Shown here in pieces: positions 58,635-64,000 of a stretch of 64,000 bases of DNA. The stretch lies in assembly GCF_001887775.1 (NCBI RefSeq), contig NZ_CP015519.1, forward strand, positions 372,001 to 436,000, written 5' to 3'. A program made the translations under genes and the position numbers. Numbering within the stretch: position 1 is the stretch's first letter; the number at the start of each line of letters is the position of its first letter. A model generated the notes under the pieces. It was not told the DNA's origin. It made no database searches and saw only the letters and a list, made by a program, of their open reading frames with translations. The stretch is from Syntrophotalea acetylenivorans. GTDB lineage: Bacteria; Desulfobacterota; Desulfuromonadia; Desulfuromonadales; Syntrophotaleaceae.

Positions 58635-58725
58635 AAAGAGCCTGATGTTTTCGCTGAGTTTTCCCTCTTTTTAAGCAGGCTTTCAGCGTACATCAGGCTC
58701 TTTCCTTAAGTGCCTTTGGAAAAGT
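58635..58725. repeat. 91-nt hairpin element, copy 1
   Basis: A 14-bp perfect outer stem (58635-58648 with 58690-58703), an inner CGCTGA/TCAGCG stem and a conserved tail GTGCCTTTGGAAAAGT. It lies downstream of the minus-strand protease gene, so it may be its terminator or 3' RNA structure. Confidence 0.75.
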
Positions 58726-58761
58726 CTTTCCTATGGCACCCGCCCATCTGGTTAAACAAAA

Positions 58762-59901
58762 CTATTCTCCATCGATGGTTACGCCAAATCGGTCGAGCAC
58801 CGCGTCGATGGGGTTGGCTACGGTTATGGTCGTGCTGCCGGCAAAGAGCAGGCCGACCGGTTTGCGCTCATCCGCCTTGGTTCTGCCTTTGCCGACCGCC
58901 ACCACCAGAGACCCCGAATCGCCGCCGGCACTGAAGCCACCAGGTTCAATAATGATCTGGTTGACGAAGCGGGCCGTGCCGCTGTCGTAACCGACGTTGA
59001 CCGTGGCGTTTATGGCGGTGATAATGCCGCTGGTCAAGCCGGTGGTGCGGCCGTACTTTTTGACCTTGAGATTGACGCGCGGAGCCAGGGTGGACGATTT
59101 GGGGGTGCCATAACCATCGCAGGGCGTGTTGTTGCTGAGAAGATCTTGCGCGGATTCGGCAAGGGCTGCATCGATGATGTTGCCGGCCGAAGCGGAAAAG
59201 ACGATCTCTTCAAAATCGTGCAGGGTGCCGATCTCATCACCGTCGATGAGGGTTCCGTTGGGGCCTATGCTTCCGCCGTCGAAGGCCCCGGGTTGCAGAA
59301 TTTCGTCGTTATAGGAGGCGAGATTTTCATCGGCATAGACGTGGTTGTTGCTCAAAGCGTAAACGTTGGTACCATCCGTGACCCGGGCGCCAATGGTACC
59401 GGCGGTGATGGCCGGATGCCCGGTGGATACGCCGATCGGTACCGCGCGATCAAATGGGGCTGCGGGGTCCACGTCACACACAGTGCTGGTGTCATCTTCG
59501 CCGGGGGTGGCGGGGATACCGCCTTTTTTCAGAGCGGTAATTTTACCGGTGATTTTAACCGCTACCGGCTGGCCGTCCAGTACGGCAGGTATGTGTGCTG
59601 CACGGGCACTATGGAACGACTCCACCAGCACCAGCACCGCCGGCTGGCCATGTGCAGACAGCCCGGTGGCGGTACCGACCACACCAGGCTCACCCATGAG
59701 CTTTTCGGTGTGCCGGTTTTGCACCGCCATGACCGCTTTGATGGCCGGATGGTTCTGGTCAAAGACCACCGTCGCCTGCTCTGGAAGGTCTAAATTCTCT
59801 GGGCCTAACGCCATCGCTCCGCCAGCAGAGAAAAGCAGCGTAAGAAGAAATGTCATCAGGCTGAACGAATACGTTGCGTAGCGGGTAATCGGGTTTCTCA
59901 T
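58762..59901 (-). CDS. Secreted trypsin-like serine protease
   Basis: A 379-residue exported protein with an N-terminal signal peptide (hydrophobic FSLMTFLLTLLFSAGGAMA, cleavage near residue 31). The chymotrypsin-fold triad is visible: His187 in ALSNNHVYA, Asp244 in NIIDAALAE, Ser329 in SAGGDSGSLV. Substrate unknown. The ATG at 59901 follows AAAGGAAA; earlier in-frame ATGs run through the leader hairpins and are unlikely. The gene has a long structured leader and is bracketed by two related 91-nt hairpin elements. Confidence 0.85.
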   Translation of the reverse strand: MRNPITRYATYSFSLMTFLLTLLFSAGGAMALGPENLDLPEQATVVFDQNHPAIKAVMAVQNRHTEKLMGEPGVVGTATGLSAHGQPAVLVLVESFHSARAAHIPAVLDGQPVAVKITGKITALKKGGIPATPGEDDTSTVCDVDPAAPFDRAVPIGVSTGHPAITAGTIGARVTDGTNVYALSNNHVYADENLASYNDEILQPGAFDGGSIGPNGTLIDGDEIGTLHDFEEIVFSASAGNIIDAALAESAQDLLSNNTPCDGYGTPKSSTLAPRVNLKVKKYGRTTGLTSGIITAINATVNVGYDSGTARFVNQIIIEPGGFSAGGDSGSLVVAVGKGRTKADERKPVGLLFAGSTTITVANPIDAVLDRFGVTIDGE

Positions 59902-59934
59902 GGCCCATTTCCTTTCACTGCTTGTCATTAAACT

Positions 59935-59978
59935 AAAAAAGCCGAGCTTTTCGAAAGTACCTCTTTCGGAAGCTCGGC
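59935..59978 (-). terminator. Terminator hairpin in the protease leader
   Basis: On the minus strand GCCGAGCTT pairs with AAGCTCGGC, with an inner CGAAAG/CTTTCG, followed by six T, 34 bases before the start codon of the protease. Confidence 0.85.
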
Positions 59979-60129
59979 CATCTTCAAACTGAAGATCCGT
60001 TGCTTGCTGCTCCCCCTCATGATGCGACGGGGTGAGCATTGCCAGGAGATCCTTTCAGTGGATGTAATTCATTGGTTGGAGGCCTCTTCATTGTTTGAAT
60101 AGTGAGATCTTTTAACTCTATGTTTTATA
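59979..60129 (-). promoter_or_regulatory. Structured 5' leader, candidate riboswitch or attenuator
   Basis: Reading on the minus strand, ACTGAA-(2 nt)-GATC (60048-60059) can pair with GATCTTCAGT (59988-59997), enclosing a stem GCTC(A)CCCC/GGGG(G)GAGC (60029-60037 with 60009-60016). The 3' strand of the outer stem can alternatively form ATCTTCA/TGAAGAT (59980-59996). A terminator follows. No known riboswitch consensus was recognised. Confidence 0.5.
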
Positions 60130-60157
60130 AACATAAACGCTCGGTATCGGGTGTCAA
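60130..60157 (-). promoter_or_regulatory. Candidate promoter of the protease leader transcript
   Basis: Minus-strand TTGACA (60152-60157), a 16-base spacer and TATGTT (60130-60135). A perfect palindrome ATGTTTTATAAACAT (60120-60134) overlaps the -10 and could be an operator. Confidence 0.55.
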
Positions 60158-60247
60158 GCAGAGTCGCGGTTAGGATTGGTAAATGTCACCAAGAACAGGG
60201 GGTGAGGTCTTTGTTCTCGTTCAATAGTAGCCCCCTTCCTCAATGCA

Positions 60248-60338
60248 AAAGAGCCTGATGTTTTCGCCGAGTTTTCCTCTTTTTCAAGGAGGTTCTCTGC
60301 GCTCATCAGGCTCTTTCCCCCGGTGCCTTTGGAAAAGT
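60248..60338. repeat. 91-nt hairpin element, copy 2
   Basis: A 13-bp outer stem (60248-60260 with 60304-60316), inner CTCTGCG/CGCCGAG-type stem and the same tail GTGCCTTTGGAAAAGT as copy 1. It lies downstream of the minus-strand yheU unit. The following 60339-60593 shows no gene or site. Confidence 0.75.
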
Positions 60339-60593
60339 ATTTGTCCTTTTCCTTGTGCTATGCACATCGAGTTGATCTGTTGCTTTTCCGATGTGGGAGC
60401 GGGGGTGCATAGGCTCCACAGGTTTGGAGGTTTTTAGTCTCTTTACCTTTTTTCTTATCGACTGGTCGTTTGTTCTGCCGACAATGCGATTAGAGTAGAA
60501 CCTATGATTCAATACTACATCTGAGATTGAGAAATGCAACCTCCCTTTCGCGTTTTAATTTGTTAATTTATGTCGATAAATTAGACAGTTGCC

Positions 60594-60959
60594 TCAGGTC
60601 CGGCACAGGCTTTTGACCAAATCCTCTTCTGCCTGGCGACCGAGAGCATTAAGTGCCTCGATAGCGCTGTTCGCGTATTCTTTTCCATCTCCTGTTAAGT
60701 AAGCGAAAACAAAGGCGGCCAGTTCGGCTTGGGCGGTGGCGCGCTTCTCTGCAGGGGTTCTCTTTCGGCCGGCCTGCAGCCAAAGAGTTTCGGCTCGTTC
60801 TCGATGAAAAGTAATGGCCTGATTGACGACATCAAGCCGTTTTGTCAGGGATTGCTTTTCGTTAGAGCGAAAGGCGGCGACGATCTTTTCAGGAAAGTCT
60901 TCCTGGATGAGTTCCGCAAGACGGATCAGTTTATTTTTCACCAGTACCTCGGTTGTCAA
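60594..60959 (-). CDS. Hypothetical protein, 121 residues
   Basis: Not recognised. A helical, charged soluble protein with no signal peptide, membrane helix or cysteine pair; LIQEDFPEKIVAAFRS and TPAEKRATAQAELAAFVFAYLTGDGKEYANSAIEALNALGRQ are its clearest features. It begins with TTG a few bases after the yheU stop, with a weak ribosome site, so it is probably co-translated with yheU. Confidence 0.6.
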   Translation of the reverse strand: MTTEVLVKNKLIRLAELIQEDFPEKIVAAFRSNEKQSLTKRLDVVNQAITFHRERAETLWLQAGRKRTPAEKRATAQAELAAFVFAYLTGDGKEYANSAIEALNALGRQAEEDLVKSLCRT

Positions 60960-60961
60960 TT

Positions 60962-61207
60962 TTAGGTGCAGGGAACCAGGTTTGCCGTTTGCGTTTTTAG
61001 ATCGAACACGACCTTAACCTGTTGGTTCTTCAGTTGCTGCAGAACCTCTTCGACCTTATCCTCCAGGGTGCAGCCGGTTTCGGCCCAGTCGCAACCGTCT
61101 CTGGTTACAAACTCCTGAATCATCCGCCGCAGCGTATCCGGTTTGATCTCTTTGTGGGGAATCTCGACCCCTTCTTCGGAATGGTCTGAATTATTTACTT
61201 GATGCAA
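60962..61207 (-). CDS. YheU-family protein
   Basis: An 81-residue member of the YheU/UPF0270 family: VEIPHKEIKPDTLRRMIQEFVTRDGCDWAE followed by LEDKVEEVLQQLKNQQVKVVFD. Family function is unknown. The first ~15 residues are an extension. The start is a TTG at 61207 with GAGG six bases upstream. Confidence 0.82.
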   Translation of the reverse strand: MHQVNNSDHSEEGVEIPHKEIKPDTLRRMIQEFVTRDGCDWAETGCTLEDKVEEVLQQLKNQQVKVVFDLKTQTANLVPCT

Positions 61208-61277
61208 AAATCACCTCAATGCGACCTGAATAGATCTTGATTCATAACGGCGGGGAAGAGCTGGTATCTCCGCAGGT

Positions 61278-62540
61278 CTAGATGGCGGTTTGAGTCAGGG
61301 CCGTTTCATCCTTTCTGGGGAGCAGCATGGCCAGGGCTGCTGCAGCAGCGGTTAAGCCCCCTGCCAACAGATAACTGCTGCTGAAACTGCCGGTCAAGTC
61401 TGCCAGAAGGCCGGCCAGACTCGGCCCTGCAATCTGCCCGAAGCTGGCAAAAAAGGTGACGTGGCCGAGAGCGGACATGACCTTTTCCCGTGGGAGATAA
61501 TCGCTAAGGGCGGCTACAATGATCGAAGGAATACTGAAGGCCGAGAGCCCATAGAGGGTAACGGATAGATAAATCCATATTCCGGATAGTTGGCTGGCTG
61601 CCAGCAAGTAGGCACAAGTTTGCACCGCAAATACGCTCATCATCCCCCTGGCGCGTCCGACACGATCGGACAGGGTACCGAATAGAGGGCCGGAGAATAG
61701 GGCACAGAAACCGACCCAAATCCACAAGTGGCTGGCTTGTGCTTCATTGAAACCCATTTCCTGCACCAGGGTGGTGACAATGAAAGTGGCATAGATCACA
61801 TAGGTGAAACAGAAGATGAAGAAGGCGGTTGCGATGAGAGCGAGCAGATAGGGCGGTGCGCTGCTTGGCGGTAAACTATCAACCTTGCCGTCACGGTCTG
61901 GAGTTGATGGAATCTCGGTACCGATAGGTTCTAGTCCCAACCCTTCCGGGCTGTTTCTTATAAACAGGGCAGAGAGTAGGGCGATGACACCAACAAACGC
62001 TCCGAGCAGCAGCCAACCCAATCGCCAGCCGGCGGCACCCTGACTGGCGGTGAGCAAGGGAATCAAGGTTCCGCTGAGCATGATGGCAAAACCGTTACCG
62101 GCCATCAGCAGGCCTCCGGCGCGTCCACGGCTGCTGGCTTTGAACCAGTGGGCGATCAAACCCATCACTGGAACGTTGGCAGTGCCGGTACCGAACCCCG
62201 TTAGAATGTAGAGGGCGAGTACCGTAGGGTAGTAACTGGTTCTGCTGATCAGCATCATGCTGGTTGCGACTGTCATCAGGCCGCAGGCAATCATGGTGCG
62301 GGCCCCAAGACGTCGTACCATCCAGCCGCAAAACAATACCGCCCCAAGATAGCCGGCAAAGTTACCGGCACTGATCAAACCCATCTGGCTATAGCTTAAG
62401 CCGAGGTCCTCGCCCATGGAGGGCAGGAGCATGCCCAGGGCCAGGCGTCCGAGGCCGATACAGCCGAAGACGGCCAGCATGGACACGAACACGATGACCC
62501 AGCCGTAGTGAAATTTGAAGAGCGGTGATTTATTCCTCAT
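61278..62540 (-). CDS. Major facilitator superfamily transporter
   Basis: A 420-residue membrane transporter with about twelve hydrophobic helices. The loop after helix 2 reads GWMVRRLGARTMIACG, the MFS signature position, and GTLSDRVGRARGMMSV is its repeat in the second half. The opening FHYGWVIVFVSMLAVFGCIGLGR resembles YbfB/YjiJ-like MFS proteins. Substrate unknown. The ATG at 62540 is at the first conserved residues; the frame continues upstream into yaeQ without support. Confidence 0.87.
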   Translation of the reverse strand: MRNKSPLFKFHYGWVIVFVSMLAVFGCIGLGRLALGMLLPSMGEDLGLSYSQMGLISAGNFAGYLGAVLFCGWMVRRLGARTMIACGLMTVATSMMLISRTSYYPTVLALYILTGFGTGTANVPVMGLIAHWFKASSRGRAGGLLMAGNGFAIMLSGTLIPLLTASQGAAGWRLGWLLLGAFVGVIALLSALFIRNSPEGLGLEPIGTEIPSTPDRDGKVDSLPPSSAPPYLLALIATAFFIFCFTYVIYATFIVTTLVQEMGFNEAQASHLWIWVGFCALFSGPLFGTLSDRVGRARGMMSVFAVQTCAYLLAASQLSGIWIYLSVTLYGLSAFSIPSIIVAALSDYLPREKVMSALGHVTFFASFGQIAGPSLAGLLADLTGSFSSSYLLAGGLTAAAAALAMLLPRKDETALTQTAI

Positions 62541-62565
62541 CCGTACAGAATTCTTTCTTTTCGCA

Positions 62566-63099
62566 CTAAGGCAGCAACCGGACCCATGAAACTTCACATT
62601 CCCCCGCCTTGCTGGAAACATAGGCTGAATCACCGGTGATGGTGACCGAGATATCCATGGTGCGTTGAACCAGTGTTGCCAAGGTCTGTATGCTTTGCCA
62701 CTGGAAGCGGAAAAAGGAGGCCGCCAGGTCTTTAAATTTTTCCTGGCCCATATCCCACCAGGATTCGGATTTTGCATTGAAACTATAGACCCGGACCGAT
62801 TCCGAGATGCGTGTTGCCTTTTTTATTCGATCAAAAGAGGGCTCGCCGACATCAACCCACAGGGCAATCCTATCATCCAGAGTGCGAGCCCAGAGGTCGG
62901 GCTCTTCCGCTACGCAAAGACCTTTGGTGAATTCGAGAGATTCCTGTGCGTTGATACAGAAAGCCAGCACCCGCGCCATCATCCGTTCAAGGGTTTCGGA
63001 GGGATGTTGTGCAACCGTCAAGTTGAGATCGTCGTAATAATTTCTATCGATATCAGCCAGGGTAATTCGCAGTTTATAGATCGTCGGTTTTAAGGCCAC
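62566..63099 (-). CDS. YaeQ-family protein
   Basis: A 177-residue YaeQ protein, a PD-(D/E)XK-fold family with no firmly known role. Signature segments are ALKPTIYKLRITLADIDRNYY, LAQHPSET-like VAQHPSETLERMMARVLAF and EEPDLWARTLDDRIALWVDVGEPSFDRI. The start is taken as GTG at 63099, giving the usual xALKxTIY beginning; a TTG at 63126 would add nine residues. It precedes the MFS gene by 25 bases. Confidence 0.88.
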   Translation of the reverse strand: MALKPTIYKLRITLADIDRNYYDDLNLTVAQHPSETLERMMARVLAFCINAQESLEFTKGLCVAEEPDLWARTLDDRIALWVDVGEPSFDRIKKATRISESVRVYSFNAKSESWWDMGQEKFKDLAASFFRFQWQSIQTLATLVQRTMDISVTITGDSAYVSSKAGECEVSWVRLLP

Positions 63100-63452
63100 A
63101 AATGGTCCATTTGTATAGCAAGACAAAAGATATCGAGGTTTTCGTCATCTCAAAAAAAACCCCGAGGTTCCCTGAAGCTGTCTGTTTTACCATGGAATCT
63201 ATTTATAAATTGAGAAAAAAACAGATTGTTCCATAAGAATTGGACCGAGCACCATCTTCGGAGATTTGCCGTTATTTCCATTGCCTTGGTATCATGATTC
63301 GCCGGAAGAAGCTTAGGGAGATGGAAATTGTCGTGCAATCAAAGACTTATGGTTGACGCATCGCATATCTTCAAGCATAGTGAGCGCGACTCAGGTTTTG
63401 GATGATCCAGAGTTCCTTTACCTCTTAACCACTTTTAGATAAAAGGACCATT
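63100..63452. other. Intergenic between yaeQ and the methyltransferase-like gene
   Basis: A divergent gap without a convincing ORF. A possible plus-strand promoter is TTGACG (63353-63358), 17 bases, CATAGT (63376-63381), 72 bases before the next ATG. No other clear structure. Confidence 0.4.
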
Positions 63453-64000
63453 ATGCGCCCCGATATTTACGACGAAACGATGGATGCATGGGATCTGGTC
63501 GATACCGCGCAGATTCCCGGTGGTGGTCAGCTTGAGCTGTATAAATGCGAAGAGGAATACTCCATCAGCATTTCCAGTGGGGGCGGTCTGATGAGCACCA
63601 TGGCGCATCAGTCCGAAGATGCCCTGGCGGAACTGGTGTGTCCCAAGGTCGCTGGCCGCCCGCAGCCAAGAGTGTTGATTGGCGGACTGGGAATGGGGTT
63701 TACCCTGGCGGCAGCCTTACGCCATTTAGGGGATAATGCCGAGGTGGTGGTGGCCGAGCTGGTGCCCTCTGTGGTGGAGTGGAACCGAGGCCCTCTCGGG
63801 AAGTATGCAGGACATCCTTTAAATGATGAACGGACCACGGTTCGACAAGGCGATGTGGCAAAAATTTTACGGGCAGAGAGGAACGCCTACGATGCGATTT
63901 TGCTCGATGTGGATAATGGTCCCAAGGGCTTTACGCGCAAGAAAAACGATTGGCTTTATACCACTGACGGCTTGACCGAGGCTTATCGGGCTCTGCGCCC
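63453..64000 (+). CDS. Spermidine synthase-like methyltransferase-fold protein (3' truncated)
   Basis: The reading frame begins with ATG at 63453 after AAAAGGA and runs off the right edge, giving 182 visible residues. The Rossmann-like core shows VLIGGLGMGFTLAAAL, the nucleotide-binding glycine loop, VVVAELVPSVVEWNRGPLG, and YDAILLDVDNGPKGF, the pattern of spermidine-synthase-like proteins. The gatekeeper and polyamine-site residues cannot be judged, so true spermidine synthesis is not claimed. Confidence 0.8.
   Translation, partial: MRPDIYDETMDAWDLVDTAQIPGGGQLELYKCEEEYSISISSGGGLMSTMAHQSEDALAELVCPKVAGRPQPRVLIGGLGMGFTLAAALRHLGDNAEVVVAELVPSVVEWNRGPLGKYAGHPLNDERTTVRQGDVAKILRAERNAYDAILLDVDNGPKGFTRKKNDWLYTTDGLTEAYRALR

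Noticed and set aside
59902-60039. Longer start of the protease gene
   Set aside because: It would translate through the leader stems and the terminator; the signal peptide and ribosome site fit 59901.
59979-60060. Cyclic di-GMP (GEMM) riboswitch in the protease leader
   Set aside because: The conserved GCAAACC and GCAAAGCC segments of that class are not present.

Overview
The window looks like a chromosomal segment from a Desulfuromonadales-type (Geobacter/Pelobacter/Desulfuromonas-like) bacterium. This is inferred from gene order and family content: a DHH-CBS-poly(A) polymerase fusion next to an M50 protease and scpAB; the run DUF177-rpmF-plsX-fabHDG-acpP-fabF-rpiB-glyA-dCMP deaminase-nrdR-rib-nusB; a PxxKW cysteine-rich protein; and a MutL carrying the endonuclease motif. 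No rRNA, tRNA or CRISPR array was seen.

Layout. 1-7.1 kb: the end of pyrK, pyrD, the tRNA nucleotidyltransferase-like fusion, an M50 protease, scpA, scpB and an RluB-type pseudouridine synthase. 7.3-15.1 kb: a TPR protein, an ExeA-like ATPase, mutL-miaA-hfq, a CDP-alcohol phosphatidyltransferase and a second TPR protein. 15.2-28.4 kb: small cysteine-rich proteins, an EVE protein, a large AsmA-type protein, a ferritin-like protein, nagZ, csp, a DEAD-box helicase, a purine-salvage pair (ade, hpt), a diguanylate cyclase, a DUF1653 protein and a hydroxyacid dehydrogenase. 28.8-45 kb: mazG, then the fatty-acid, one-carbon, riboflavin and nusB block, ending with homoserine dehydrogenase. 45-53.4 kb: trmL, O-acetylhomoserine sulfhydrylase, an Rqc2/NFACT protein, an HU/IHF protein, the biotin genes bioB-bioD-bioA and a nicotinamidase.

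53.5-64 kb is the accessory part. A MipA/OmpV-thrombospondin-3-OmpA fusion gene is split by an IS481-like element. The element has visible terminal inverted repeats and a 6-bp CCTAAC target duplication, and excising it on paper restores the reading frame. Then come purB, a fragment of an integron-type integrase, a secreted trypsin-like protease with a roughly 220-nt structured leader ending in a terminator, two related 91-nt hairpin elements, YheU, an MFS transporter, YaeQ and a truncated spermidine-synthase-like gene.

The regulatory signals that stand out are a BirA-type operator over the bioB promoter, a terminator hairpin just before the start codon of the DEAD-box helicase (divergent from a cold-shock protein gene), the protease leader, three helically phased DnaA-box-like 9-mers beside an AT-rich tract, and a 120-nt stepped palindrome between nrdR and ribD. 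No complete new multi-gene system is evident; the novelty candidates are mainly RNA/DNA structural elements and the fusion outer-membrane gene.
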